Shown here piece by piece: positions 1 to 9,480 of a DNA stretch of 64,000 nucleotides. Positions within the stretch are counted from its first letter, which is position 1. The number at the start of each line of letters is the position of its first letter. The position numbers and the translations under genes are program-made. Origin of the DNA: UBA8106 sp964569695 (GTDB lineage Bacteria; Acidobacteriota; Vicinamibacteria; Vicinamibacterales; UBA823); assembly GCA_964569695.1 (NCBI GenBank), contig CAZMUA010000004.1, forward strand, positions 95,853-159,852, written 5' to 3'. Under the pieces are notes generated by a model that worked only from the letters and a program-made list of their open reading frames with translations, did not search any database and was not told the origin of the DNA.

Positions 1-1753
1 GTTCACAAGCCACTTTCATCGCCCCGTCAGACGCTTTTCGAATGACGATGTTTTGTTTTCCCCATGCATCATCCTTGGCAAGGTAATCTTCACGGAAGTG
101 GGCTCCTCGGCTTTCTTGCCGCATAATCGCTGCTCGAGCAACTGCCTCAGATACGGTTAACAGATTCCGCAGATCAAGGGCTGTATGCCAACCACTATTG
201 TATTCACGATGTCCAACAACACTTACCTGATTGGTTCGATCGTTTAGCTGCACAAGTCCATCCAAGGCCCTTTGTATTTCCGTATCCTGCCGCACGATAC
301 CAACTAATTCTTGCATCATGACTTGAAGTTCTTGCTGAATAGCGTAAGGCCCTTCGCCGTCACGAGAAAAAGGCTGAAGTGCCCGTTGTGCAATTTCGCC
401 GACCTGGTCAGTGTTAACCACCCCGGCATCGTGCTCCTTCGCGAATGCTGCTGCATGTTCGCCTGCACGTTTACCAAACACCAGGAGGTCAGACAGTGAG
501 TTACCGCCGAGTCTGTTGGCTCCATGCAGACCGCCTGCGCACTCTCCAGCTGCAAACAATCCAGGCACACAGGACATCTGGGTGTCAGGATCAACCCGAA
601 CACCACCCATTACATAGTGTGTCGTCGGACCAACCTCCATAGACTCCTTAGTGATATCGATTCCAGCAAGTTGCTTAAATTGGTGGTACATACTTGGTAG
701 TTTCTTCTTGATATGTTCAGATCCATTCGACAGTCGTTCTTTAATCCAAGCGATATCGAGATAGACACCACCGTGTTCGGAACCTCGACCTTCCTTGATC
801 TCACGGACGATACATCGTGCAACGTGATCGCGGGTTAATAATTCTGGCGGTCGGCGCGCATCTTTATCACCTTGGGTGTATCGCCAACCCTCCTCGACGT
901 TGTCGGCAGTCTGATGCTTATAAAGATCAGGGATATCATCAAACATAAACCGGTGGCCGTCCTTGTTCTTTAGGAGTCCACCCTCACCACGTACACCCTC
1001 GGTAACAAGAATACCCCGCACACTTGGTGGCCAGACCATACCAGTTGGATGAAACTGAACGAATTCCATGTCAACGAGGTCCGCACCAGCTTCGTACGCG
1101 AGTGCATGTCCATCGCCGGTATATTCCCAAGAATTACTCGTAATCCTATAGGCCTTGCCAATGCCACCGGTCGCCAGCACTACAGACCGCGCACGGAATA
1201 CACGGAAGCGTCCGCGCTCGCGGTCGTAACCAAAGGCACCAACCACGCGATTTCCATCCTTAAGTAACTCTAGAATCGTGCACTCCATATGCACGTCAAG
1301 TCCTTGATGTATCCCGTGATCCTGCAGCGTGCGAATCATTTCGAGCCCAGTTCGGTCACCCACATGCGCAAGTCGAGCATATTTGTGCCCACCGAAATTA
1401 CGTTGCAAGATCCGTCCATCAGTCGTGCGGTCAAACAGTGCACCCCAACCTTCAAGTTCACGTACTCGTTCTGGGGCCTCCTTGGCATGAAGCTCAGCCA
1501 TCCGAGCATTGTTCATGTACTGACCACCGCGCATCGTATCGGCAAAATGCACACTCCACGCATCGCGGTCATCCACGTTGCCCAGAGCTGCAGCCACACC
1601 ACCCTCTGCCATAACGGTGTGAGCTTTACCTAAGAGTGACTTGCAGACCAGGCCAACAGAGACTCCGGAAGCCGACGCTTCGATCGCGGCTCGAAGTCCG
1701 GCCCCGCCCGCACCGATAACTAGCACATCGTGTTCGTAGATTTGATAGTCCAT
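1..1753 (-). CDS. sdhA: Succinate dehydrogenase/fumarate reductase flavoprotein subunit, partial (C-terminus beyond window)
   Basis: The frame is open from an ATG at 1753 to the left edge, giving about 584 residues without the C-terminus. It is the FAD subunit that oxidises succinate to fumarate in the citric acid cycle and passes electrons to the iron-sulfur subunit. The N-terminus has the dinucleotide-binding stretch VLVIGAGGAGLRAA, followed by HTVMAEGG, the region that in this family carries the histidine covalently bound to FAD. Further in are EFVQFHPTG, RGEGG and HGANRLGGNSL, the usual substrate- and FAD-site motifs. The membrane anchor gene lies 35 bases upstream on the same strand. An sdhB gene is expected further left, outside the window. 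The family call is secure; succinate dehydrogenase rather than fumarate reductase direction is inferred from the anchor. Confidence 0.95.
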   Translation of the reverse strand, partial: MDYQIYEHDVLVIGAGGAGLRAAIEASASGVSVGLVCKSLLGKAHTVMAEGGVAAALGNVDDRDAWSVHFADTMRGGQYMNNARMAELHAKEAPERVRELEGWGALFDRTTDGRILQRNFGGHKYARLAHVGDRTGLEMIRTLQDHGIHQGLDVHMECTILELLKDGNRVVGAFGYDRERGRFRVFRARSVVLATGGIGKAYRITSNSWEYTGDGHALAYEAGADLVDMEFVQFHPTGMVWPPSVRGILVTEGVRGEGGLLKNKDGHRFMFDDIPDLYKHQTADNVEEGWRYTQGDKDARRPPELLTRDHVARCIVREIKEGRGSEHGGVYLDIAWIKERLSNGSEHIKKKLPSMYHQFKQLAGIDITKESMEVGPTTHYVMGGVRVDPDTQMSCVPGLFAAGECAGGLHGANRLGGNSLSDLLVFGKRAGEHAAAFAKEHDAGVVNTDQVGEIAQRALQPFSRDGEGPYAIQQELQVMMQELVGIVRQDTEIQRALDGLVQLNDRTNQVSVVGHREYNSGWHTALDLRNLLTVSEAVARAAIMRQESRGAHFREDYLAKDDAWGKQNIVIRKASDGAMKVACE

Positions 1754-1788
1754 GACTCGCAAGTCGTCGTCAATGCTTCAAATGCCCG

Positions 1789-2595
1789 TCACAATAACCG
1801 AAAATCTGTCCAAGCACCCATTGCACACATCCGAATATAAAAATCAGTGAAGCCAACCCACACCAAGCTCATCCACGCCCACAACATGTGTCGTTGGTTG
1901 AGACAACTCACACAGTCATATGTCGACTGGCGTAATCGATTCATGTGTGAGAGTTTATCGACGCGACCACCTACCAGATGCCGCAACGAGTGACAGCCGA
2001 AGGTATAACCACCGAGGAGAGTAACGTTAAGGATTAATACAAGGCTGCCCACTCCGACACCAAAACCCGTAATACCCGTGACTGGATCAGTGAACCACAA
2101 TCCCTTCCAGGCATCGTAGGCAAGGATCACGATGAACACCAAGGCGAGATAGAGAAAATACCGATGTATATTCTGCACAATGAGTGGGAACGAGCGCTCA
2201 CCGAGGTAAGACTCCCGAAGCTCGCCAACGGCACAATTAGGCGGGTCTGCCCAGAAAGCCTTGTAGTAAGCGCCACGGTAATAGTAGCAGGTCAATCGAA
2301 AACCAACTGGGATACCAAGAATGAGAAACGCCGGTGACCATGGTAACCAAATAGGCCATACCGCTGGTTTTGTGCCGAGCCAAGCGTGTGAAGATTCACC
2401 GAATAGCTCGGGCGAATAGAACGGCGACAGGTAAGGCCCAGCGTGGTAGTACTCGCCCTGAAACGCCGCCCAAGTCGAATAAACAATAAACAGGCCGAGC
2501 CCAAGCGCGACTACGAAAGGTTGTAACCACCACGCGTCACTCCTAAAAGTTTCCCCGAACCGGCGTGCTGGCACCGGGATACTCACCTGAACCAT
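1789..2595 (-). CDS. Succinate dehydrogenase membrane anchor (SdhC-like, large form)
   Basis: This 268-residue membrane protein probably anchors the SdhA/SdhB dimer and passes electrons to quinone. It has about five hydrophobic segments, near residues 25-45, 85-105, 140-165, 178-200 and 238-258. Histidines lie at membrane edges (NIHRYFLY and GCHSLRHLVGG) and could bind heme or quinone. A CVSC pair precedes the last helix. It is about twice the length of classical SdhC or SdhD, as in the single-anchor enzymes of Actinobacteria and Acidobacteria. It sits between a DUF6526 gene and sdhA in one direction. The role rests mainly on this neighbourhood plus overall resemblance; heme content cannot be judged from sequence alone. 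Confidence 0.8.
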   Translation of the reverse strand: MVQVSIPVPARRFGETFRSDAWWLQPFVVALGLGLFIVYSTWAAFQGEYYHAGPYLSPFYSPELFGESSHAWLGTKPAVWPIWLPWSPAFLILGIPVGFRLTCYYYRGAYYKAFWADPPNCAVGELRESYLGERSFPLIVQNIHRYFLYLALVFIVILAYDAWKGLWFTDPVTGITGFGVGVGSLVLILNVTLLGGYTFGCHSLRHLVGGRVDKLSHMNRLRQSTYDCVSCLNQRHMLWAWMSLVWVGFTDFYIRMCAMGAWTDFRLL

Positions 2596-2626
2596 TTACA
2601 TCACTCCTTCGTGTACGCCATCGGAT

Positions 2627-3067
2627 TCAGACGCGCTGGTAGTCTGCCTTCCAATTCACAATCGCCTGTTTAATCGCCTTCTGCTCGGTCAAACTGCCAT
2701 CGAGTACCCTGCGAACTAGTCCAGGAAGCTCAGCATCGCTAGCAAAACGCAAGGCTACAAGTTGTCCCGTTGAAAGATCGTAAATACGGGATTTAAGGTC
2801 GTCTGGAAGAACCTCAATCAGTTTTAAGCGCATTTCGAGTCTAATCACACGATCCTGCGCCCAAAGAGCATGTATTCTTGAAAATAAACCAATAATGATC
2901 AGAGCAAGAGCAGTTAAGGCCCAAATTATGGTCTCCGCAGACATCGCTGTCGCGGCCCGATAAATTGACCAACCAAAATTTATTAGAAGAATTGGCATTG
3001 CAACATAATGGAATGGTGCAACGAAACGAGCGTGGTTGCCGTAATTTTGTGGTTGTGCTTCTGACAT
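2627..3067 (-). CDS. DUF6526 family membrane protein upstream of sdh genes
   Basis: This small protein of 146 residues has two hydrophobic segments (about residues 20-40 and 48-68 from the chosen start), followed by a soluble C-terminal part ending in NWKADYQRV. It resembles the DUF6526 family, which has no established function. I chose the ATG at 3067 because AAGGAG lies seven bases upstream; a TTG at 3088 would add seven residues but has no such site. It is first in a co-directional series with the sdh anchor and sdhA, so it may be an assembly or accessory factor for that complex. This role is inferred from position only. Confidence 0.7.
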   Translation of the reverse strand: MSEAQPQNYGNHARFVAPFHYVAMPILLINFGWSIYRAATAMSAETIIWALTALALIIIGLFSRIHALWAQDRVIRLEMRLKLIEVLPDDLKSRIYDLSTGQLVALRFASDAELPGLVRRVLDGSLTEQKAIKQAIVNWKADYQRV

Positions 3068-3111
3068 TGGAGTACTCCTTGAAGACAAGGTTGTAACTAG
3101 ATGAACATCAC

Positions 3112-3117
3112 ATTATA
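3112..3117 (-). promoter_or_regulatory. Candidate -10 box for the DUF6526-sdh operon
   Basis: Read on the minus strand, TATAAT lies 45 bases upstream of the ATG at 3067, in an AT-rich stretch. No convincing -35 element is visible 17 bases further upstream, so this is only a candidate promoter. Confidence 0.35.
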
Positions 3118-3179
3118 TACATATACGAGACCCTTGGACCTAGTTACGCACTGTAGAAAATTCGAAACAATCGGGATTG

Positions 3180-4391
3180 CTAATTTGGATCTTCAATTGG
3201 CGAGGTCGAAATCTTACGCGGAGGATTAAAGAATGGTGTCTTAGCCACCGTGGCATTTACTTTGTATCGTACTGCGTCGATGGTGTACTCGACTTGGACG
3301 CGATTTCCCTGTTCGCAACTATTTTTCGCTAAAGTACCAAGGGCGATTAACTTCTTCAGTGCGGGTGACCAAGTCATTGATGTCACCTTACCAATCTGAA
3401 CATTATTGTTGTAAATCGGTACCGCTTCTCGAGAGGCGACCATCGGAGGTTCAGCGGGTAGTTGTGCTTGATCATACAAACGTTCGATCTGAGCCCAGTC
3501 AACCTCAAGCCCAACAATTTGACGAGTCAATCCTCTACGATACTCATTCCGAAGAGCCGTTTGGCCGACAAAACATTCTTTGTCAAGACTAACCAGTCGC
3601 CCTAATCCCATTTCGAACGGCGAATAGGATTGTGACGAAGTCAACGCCTTACGGCTACTAACAAAATCCACGTCGGTCAATAGTAAACCAGCTTCGATAC
3701 GAGCAACATCTAGCGCCAACATACCCACCGGTCGCACGCCAAATGACGAACTAAGACCGATAAGCGCATCCCACACTTTGACCGCATCCTGCCATTTCAT
3801 CCAGATTTCATAACCGAGATCACCTGTGTACCCAGTGCGTGACACGTCGACTGAGATGTTGGCTAAAGTAGTACTCAGAACACGAAAGTACTTCAGGTTC
3901 TGTAGATCGCAATTAGAAAGTCGGCTAAGCACTTTAGCCGACATGGGACCCTGGATAGCCAACGCCGCCATTTCTTGTGATATATCTTCGATGGACACGT
4001 TTAAACCACGGGCATTACGCTGAAACCAAAGCAGGTTTGGGTCGGCTGCAGTCCACCGATAGCGATCTTCTGCCAACTTCGACACCGTGCCATCATCAAT
4101 GACTTTTCCAAATTCATCACACCAAGTCGTGTAAGTAACCTGGCCAACTTTTAATTTCGTAGCATCTCGCGTAATCACCCGATTAACCAAGCGCTCCGCG
4201 TCAGGTCCCTTAATGAGATATTTGTACAGTGGAGAGATGTCAATTAAAGCAGCGGCTGTTCGAATAGCGCTGTACTCGTAGTCGTGATGGCTTTCATACG
4301 CACTAACGGCATAATATCCCGACCAGTCACGATAATTGAGACTTTCGCATAACTGCAAGGTTCGCGCATGCACGGCTGATTCAATGGGCAC
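3180..4391 (-). CDS. GcvT-like aminomethyltransferase family protein
   Basis: This protein of 403 residues belongs to the tetrahydrofolate-dependent GcvT fold (glycine cleavage T protein, DMSP demethylase, sarcosine and dimethylglycine dehydrogenase C-domains). The N-terminal folate domain spans roughly residues 30-270 and includes VSRTGYTGDLGYEIW and the family's MLALDVARIEAG stretch. The C-terminal barrel contains LGRLVSLDKECFVGQTAL. I prefer the GTG at 4391, preceded by AGGAG five bases away, over the GTG at 4406. No gcvH or gcvP lies nearby, so it is probably not part of glycine cleavage. It is divergent from a run of oxidoreductase genes, suggesting that it takes a one-carbon unit released from an N-methylated substrate. 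That role is inference. Confidence 0.85.
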   Translation of the reverse strand: MPIESAVHARTLQLCESLNYRDWSGYYAVSAYESHHDYEYSAIRTAAALIDISPLYKYLIKGPDAERLVNRVITRDATKLKVGQVTYTTWCDEFGKVIDDGTVSKLAEDRYRWTAADPNLLWFQRNARGLNVSIEDISQEMAALAIQGPMSAKVLSRLSNCDLQNLKYFRVLSTTLANISVDVSRTGYTGDLGYEIWMKWQDAVKVWDALIGLSSSFGVRPVGMLALDVARIEAGLLLTDVDFVSSRKALTSSQSYSPFEMGLGRLVSLDKECFVGQTALRNEYRRGLTRQIVGLEVDWAQIERLYDQAQLPAEPPMVASREAVPIYNNNVQIGKVTSMTWSPALKKLIALGTLAKNSCEQGNRVQVEYTIDAVRYKVNATVAKTPFFNPPRKISTSPIEDPN

Positions 4392-4565
4392 TATTACTCC
4401 TATCACCGAAATCTTGCTCTGATGTCCATGTCAAATTATAGAGAGTGGAAGGCGATTCCGACAAGGCCAGTCGATCGCATACAATGTCAGGTTGGAACAG
4501 AGAACGAAACACGTCGAACTTCACATTGAAACATTAACTCTTCCAATCATTGGACAAATAGCGAC

Positions 4566-6143
4566 ATGACGACCGGTAAGTATGATGCTGTCATCATTGG
4601 TGGTGGACACAATGGTTTAGTAACAGCGGCGTACCTTGCGCGCGCCGGCAAGAAAACATTGGTGCTCGAACGTCGTCATGTATTGGGTGGCGCCGCCGTT
4701 AGTGAAGAAGTCTTCCCTGGCTTCACCTTCTCCGTCTGTTCTTACGTCGTGTCTCTCCTTCGACCTGAGATTATTCGCGATCTTAATCTCCCCAAGCATG
4801 GCCTCGAAATTTTGCCGCTAGACGGCACCTTTACACCGATGCCTGACGGTGACTATCTCTGGCGGGTGAACGACCATGCAACGACTCGACGGGAAATCGC
4901 TAGACATTCCCGACTTGATGCCGAGGCCTATGAAGACTACGGCAGAACCATGATCGAAATGGGTCGGTTCGTCAAGCCGCTACTGAGCATGACACCACCT
5001 GACCCAATGTCTTTCAACCCGCGTGACCTTATGCAACTTATGTCAATTGGCAAGCGTTTTAGGAATTTGTCATCTGACAGTCAACACAAGCAGATTCAAC
5101 TCATGACGATGAGTGCAGTCGATCTCCTGAATCAGTGGTTTGAAACTGATGTGCTGAAAGCAACAATGGCAGCGTCTGGAATTATAGGTACATTTCTGGG
5201 TGTGCGATCCCCAGGCACCGCGTTTGTGTTGCTACATCACTATATGGGTGAAATTGATGGAGCTTTCCGATCTTGGGGATTACCACGTGGTGGCACAGGG
5301 GCAATCTCCAATGCCATCGCTAAAGCCGCACGGGAGGCCGGTGCGGAAATTCAAACGGAGGCTAGCGTTTCAAAAATTTTGGTCAAACGCGGACGTGCCA
5401 CTGGCGTCGTACTTGAAAACGGTGACTGTGTGTATGCCGATGTCATAGCGTCAAGTGTTGACCCACGTTTGACTTTTCTAAAAATGGTGGGAAGCGAACA
5501 TTTACCAGACGAGTTTTCTGATGACATACGTCGATATAAGTTTCGTGGATCATCAGGTAAAGTCAATCTTGCATTAGACGCGCTACCGGATTTTACATGT
5601 CTACCTGGTGCTGGCTCTCACCTGCGAGGTGCAATCTCGATTTCTCCGAGCATCGATTACATCGAACGTGCATACGACGATGCGAAATATGGGCAATACT
5701 CTGAACGTCCTTATATAGATATCGTTATTCCAAGCCTGACAGATCCGACCGTCGCTCCACCTGGCAAACACGTAATGTCATGTTTCGTGCAGTACGCGCC
5801 ATACCACCTAAAGCACGGAGATTGGGATAGTGAGCGGGAAAATTTTGGCGACTGTGTTATTGACACACTCGCAGAGTATGCGCCAAACCTGAAAAATATT
5901 GTGTTGCATCGTCAAGTACTGACACCTCTCGATCTGGAGCGAGAGTTTGGATTGACCGAAGGGAATATTTTCCAGGGTGAGCTTTCACTTGAACAGTTGT
6001 TCTTCCTACGCCCAGCGCCAGGCTGGGCACACTACCAAACCCCCATTAAGAATCTTTATATGTGTGGGTCTGGAGCTCATCCTGGAGGCGGCATTATGGG
6101 AGCTCCTGGACGAAACGCTGCTCAACGTATTTTGGGTAACTAA
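4566..6143 (+). CDS. PYROXD2-type FAD-dependent oxidoreductase (copy 1)
   Basis: This 525-residue flavoprotein is related to phytoene desaturases and amine oxidases and resembles the PYROXD2 group. The N-terminal Rossmann motif is AVIIGGGHNGLVTAAYLARA, followed by LERRHVLGGAA. The C-terminal FAD motif includes NLYMCGSGAHPGGGIMGAPG. No carotenoid genes are nearby, so desaturation of carotenoids is unlikely. A homologous gene follows 45 bases downstream, then an aldehyde dehydrogenase and a PLP enzyme, all in one direction; a GcvT-like gene is divergent. Oxidation of an amine or N-methyl group is the most economical guess. An 11-bp palindrome (CCAATCATTGG, 4543-4553) lies 12 bases before the ATG. 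Confidence 0.88.
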   Translation: MTTGKYDAVIIGGGHNGLVTAAYLARAGKKTLVLERRHVLGGAAVSEEVFPGFTFSVCSYVVSLLRPEIIRDLNLPKHGLEILPLDGTFTPMPDGDYLWRVNDHATTRREIARHSRLDAEAYEDYGRTMIEMGRFVKPLLSMTPPDPMSFNPRDLMQLMSIGKRFRNLSSDSQHKQIQLMTMSAVDLLNQWFETDVLKATMAASGIIGTFLGVRSPGTAFVLLHHYMGEIDGAFRSWGLPRGGTGAISNAIAKAAREAGAEIQTEASVSKILVKRGRATGVVLENGDCVYADVIASSVDPRLTFLKMVGSEHLPDEFSDDIRRYKFRGSSGKVNLALDALPDFTCLPGAGSHLRGAISISPSIDYIERAYDDAKYGQYSERPYIDIVIPSLTDPTVAPPGKHVMSCFVQYAPYHLKHGDWDSERENFGDCVIDTLAEYAPNLKNIVLHRQVLTPLDLEREFGLTEGNIFQGELSLEQLFFLRPAPGWAHYQTPIKNLYMCGSGAHPGGGIMGAPGRNAAQRILGN

Positions 6144-6188
6144 AGAGTCGGTGGAACCTGCTGATGTGCCTCATTCGATTGGAACCAT

Positions 6189-7805
6189 ATGAACGTGACA
6201 CGTAACCACGCTGTCGACACCGTTATCATCGGTGGAGGACACAATGGACTGGTCGCAGCGTTTTATCTTGCTAAAGCGGGATTGAAGCCGTTGGTGTTAG
6301 AACGTCGAAGCATGATCGGTGGTGCAGCAATTACGTCAGAGTTGTGTCCTGGCTTCCGCTGCTCCACACTCGCACACTCCGCTGGACCGGTTCATCCAAA
6401 CATTCTCCGCGATATGAAATTGCATCAATTTGGTGTGGAACGACTGGAGCCAGACACTTGCGCCTTCGCACCCCTTCTGGATGGGCAACGAATTGTCACA
6501 TATGTTGACGTAAACCGCACAGTGGAAGAAATTTCGAAATTATCCAGGAAAGATAGCGAGCGTTACGAAGAATTCAATCAAAGCATTCACCAAATAAGTG
6601 ACTTGCTCAGGGATATCCTTTGGCGTACACCACCGTCAATCGACACGCCAACGTTAACCGACGCCTGGCAATTCATTAAAACAAGCCGTAAATTTCGCGC
6701 CCTCGGGCGAACTAACGGATTCCGCCTCCTACGCTGGCTACCCATGTCTGTGGCCGACCTCCTCACCGAATGGTTTGAAACGGACATACTAAAGGCCCTC
6801 CTCGCCGCACGTGGTATCTATGGCGATTTCCGTGGTCCCCGTTCAGTTGGATCTGGTGCAGCCTTGCTACTACAAGCAGCACTTAGCGATCATCCAGTCG
6901 GGTCAGTTCATGGGTTCAAAGGTGGTCTTGGAGCTCTCACTCAAGGGATGGCAGCAGCGGCCGAGGCCGCCGGTGCGACAATTCGTAACAACGTTGAGGT
7001 CACACGAATCACGGTGAAGTCCGGTCAAGCAGTTGGTGTTGTTCTTGATGGCGGTGAAGAAATTACAGCTTCGACTGTAATTTCAAATGTCGATCCAAAA
7101 CGCACATTGCTGCACCTTGTCGATCCAGCCAACCTTGATCCGAACTTCGTCACTAAATTACAGAATATTCGGACTCACGGCGTCATGGCGAAAATCAATT
7201 TAGCGTTAGATGCACTGCCTGTATTCACAGCGTTAAACACAGCAACGAAAACCGAGACCGCCTCAGCATTATCAGGCCGGATACACATTGGGCCAGACCT
7301 GGATTATCTTGAGCGAGCGTTTGACGCATCGAAGTACGGTCGATACTCAGATCGTCCATACATGGACATTACTATTCCGACACTCACCGATCCCACACTT
7401 GCGCCAACTGGACACCATGTCTTGTCTATTTGCGCCCAATTTGCGCCGTATCAGCTTCGTAAGGGTAATTGGGATCAATCACGTGACCCGTTTAAAAACG
7501 CTGTTCTCACTGAACTTCGGCATTACATACCAACACTCGATCAGCACATCGTTGGCCAGCAGGTTTTGACACCGCTCGATTTTGAGTCAACTTATGGAAT
7601 GACTGGCGGTCATATTTTTCATGGAGAACATGCACTCGACCAATTGTTCAACCTGCGACCACTCCCTAGCTTGTCACAGTACCGTACACCCATGCGCCAA
7701 CTATACCTCTGTGGAGCAGGTACACATCCTGGTGGAGGTGTCACGGGAGCCTGCGGCATGAATGCAAGTCGGGAAATCTTAAAAGACCGTCGAAAAAAAT
7801 CCTAA
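6189..7805 (+). CDS. PYROXD2-type FAD-dependent oxidoreductase (copy 2)
   Basis: This 538-residue paralogue of the preceding gene is collinear over its whole length: VIIGGGHNGLVAAFYLAKAG at the N-terminus, LERRSMIGGAA, a shared DRPYMDITIPTLTDPT-like stretch, and LYLCGAGTHPGGGVTGACG at the C-terminus. The sequences differ enough that the duplication is not recent; the second copy carries a short insert near residues 345-355. Two diverged copies in a row suggest either successive oxidation steps on one substrate or a heteromeric enzyme. The substrate is unknown. Confidence 0.88.
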   Translation: MNVTRNHAVDTVIIGGGHNGLVAAFYLAKAGLKPLVLERRSMIGGAAITSELCPGFRCSTLAHSAGPVHPNILRDMKLHQFGVERLEPDTCAFAPLLDGQRIVTYVDVNRTVEEISKLSRKDSERYEEFNQSIHQISDLLRDILWRTPPSIDTPTLTDAWQFIKTSRKFRALGRTNGFRLLRWLPMSVADLLTEWFETDILKALLAARGIYGDFRGPRSVGSGAALLLQAALSDHPVGSVHGFKGGLGALTQGMAAAAEAAGATIRNNVEVTRITVKSGQAVGVVLDGGEEITASTVISNVDPKRTLLHLVDPANLDPNFVTKLQNIRTHGVMAKINLALDALPVFTALNTATKTETASALSGRIHIGPDLDYLERAFDASKYGRYSDRPYMDITIPTLTDPTLAPTGHHVLSICAQFAPYQLRKGNWDQSRDPFKNAVLTELRHYIPTLDQHIVGQQVLTPLDFESTYGMTGGHIFHGEHALDQLFNLRPLPSLSQYRTPMRQLYLCGAGTHPGGGVTGACGMNASREILKDRRKKS

Positions 7806-7872
7806 AGTCTGATGCTACTCAAGAAGCTAAGGCTACAATGAAGAACATTTATCGAGAGGAAAGGTAGTGGCA

Positions 7873-9456
7873 ATGGTAGAACCGACCCAAGACCAGAAGA
7901 TCACCTACGCGACAATGAGCGCAGACCAGATGAATGATCTGCATAACGGTATTGACCGAGCTATCGAGCAAATCACCCCGCAGTTCGGCCAGACACACCC
8001 CATGTATATTGATGGACAAGCCATCGAATCAGCTGAACAGTTCGATGATGTCAGTCCGATAGACACCCGACAAGTGTTGGCACGCTTTCAGACTGGTACT
8101 GCCGATCATGTTCGTGACGCCGTACGTGCTGCGAATGCGGCGGCAAAATCATGGAGCGCCAAACCTTGGAAAGAACGCGTGGCCGTGGTGCGCAACATTT
8201 CTGAAGGCATTCGTAAAAACCGATGGGACTTATCAGCATGGATGGGTTACGAAACTGGTAAGAACCGGCTTGAATGCGTTGGTGATATCGAAGAGTCAGC
8301 CGACTTCATGGCGTATTACTGCAGCCAGATGGAAACCAACGCTGGCTTCGCCCTGAAAATGGATGCACTGGGACCAAACGAGGAAAATACAAGTGTCCTT
8401 CGACCGTACGGAGTCTGGGGAGTAATTGCACCATTCAACTTCCCCATGGCCTTAGCAGCCGGCCCGATCGGTGCTGCGTTGGTAACAGGTAACACTGTAG
8501 TGCTAAAGCCAGCAACCGACACACCATTACTCGGTATCAAGCTGTACGAAATTGCGACGGCAGCCGGATTACCGCAGGGGGTTCTCAATGTTGTCACTGG
8601 TCCTGGTTCCACGGTTGGACAGGAAATCAGTGATAACCCAGGCATCAACGGTATTGTCTTTACCGGTTCAAAAGAAGTCGGCATGTTGCTGGCAAGTGAA
8701 AACGGTAGACGACAGACACCACGCCCAGTAATCACAGAAATGGGAGGTAAGAATCCAGCAATCGTGATGAACTCCGCTAATCTCGAAAAGGCTAGCGAAG
8801 GCGTTTGGCGTTCGGCCTTTGGCGCCCAAGGACAGAAGTGTTCTGCATGCTCTCGCGTTTATGTCGCAGCGGACGTAAAAGATCGTTTCGTTGAGCTCTT
8901 GGTCGAAAAAACAAATCAAATTACTGTTGGCGATCCAATGGATCGGAATAAATGGCTTGGTCCAGTGATTAACGAACAAGCGGTCAAGACGTACGAACGC
9001 GCCGTTGAGGAAGCTAGGCAGGATGGTGGCCGGATTCTTACGGGAGGTAGACGCATCACGGAAGATCCATTACGGCATGGATATTTCCTTGAACCCACGG
9101 TGATAGACGGACTCCCGTTGGATCATCGACTATTCGTCGATGAGTTATTTGTGCCACTCACTGTTGTCGGTAGCATCGCATCACTCGATGAAGCACTCGA
9201 ACTATCTAACCAGACGGAGTACGGCTTGACAGCAGGAATCTTTACAGAGGATGAAGCAGAAATTGCCCAGTTCTTTGATCGGATCCAAGCGGGTGTTGTG
9301 TATGCCAATCGACAAGCTGGCGCAACCACTGGAGCTTGGCCCGGCATCAATCCCTTTGGCGGTTGGAAAGGCAGTGGATCTTCGGGACGAGGCGCTGGGG
9401 GCGCCTACTACGTCCAACAATTTCTACGTGAGCAGAGTCGAGTGCGGATCCGTTGA
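7873..9456 (+). CDS. Aldehyde dehydrogenase, P5C dehydrogenase-like
   Basis: This NAD(P)-dependent aldehyde dehydrogenase of 527 residues oxidises an aldehyde to its acid. The catalytic cysteine sits in AQGQKCSACSR, the spelling typical of 1-pyrroline-5-carboxylate dehydrogenases. The glutamate is in ITEMGGKNPA, and FTGSKEVGM marks the nucleotide-binding turn. I chose the ATG at 7873 because AGGAAAGG lies eight bases upstream; a GTG at 7867 is also possible. It follows the two PYROXD2-like genes by about 65 bases. Glutamate semialdehyde is one candidate substrate, but no proline dehydrogenase is nearby, so a related semialdehyde made by the neighbouring oxidases is equally plausible. Confidence 0.9.
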   Translation: MVEPTQDQKITYATMSADQMNDLHNGIDRAIEQITPQFGQTHPMYIDGQAIESAEQFDDVSPIDTRQVLARFQTGTADHVRDAVRAANAAAKSWSAKPWKERVAVVRNISEGIRKNRWDLSAWMGYETGKNRLECVGDIEESADFMAYYCSQMETNAGFALKMDALGPNEENTSVLRPYGVWGVIAPFNFPMALAAGPIGAALVTGNTVVLKPATDTPLLGIKLYEIATAAGLPQGVLNVVTGPGSTVGQEISDNPGINGIVFTGSKEVGMLLASENGRRQTPRPVITEMGGKNPAIVMNSANLEKASEGVWRSAFGAQGQKCSACSRVYVAADVKDRFVELLVEKTNQITVGDPMDRNKWLGPVINEQAVKTYERAVEEARQDGGRILTGGRRITEDPLRHGYFLEPTVIDGLPLDHRLFVDELFVPLTVVGSIASLDEALELSNQTEYGLTAGIFTEDEAEIAQFFDRIQAGVVYANRQAGATTGAWPGINPFGGWKGSGSSGRGAGGAYYVQQFLREQSRVRIR

Positions 9457-9480
9457 TACGCCATTGAAAAAAGAAAACGT

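Noticed and set aside
4543..4553. CCAATCATTGG palindrome upstream of the first PYROXD2-type gene
   Set aside because: With only five bases per arm it could easily arise by chance, and there is no second copy nearby; mentioned in the gene entry only.
4566..7805. Carotenoid (phytoene) desaturase function for the two flavoproteins
   Set aside because: No phytoene synthase or other carotenoid genes are present, and the sequences fit the PYROXD2 branch better.
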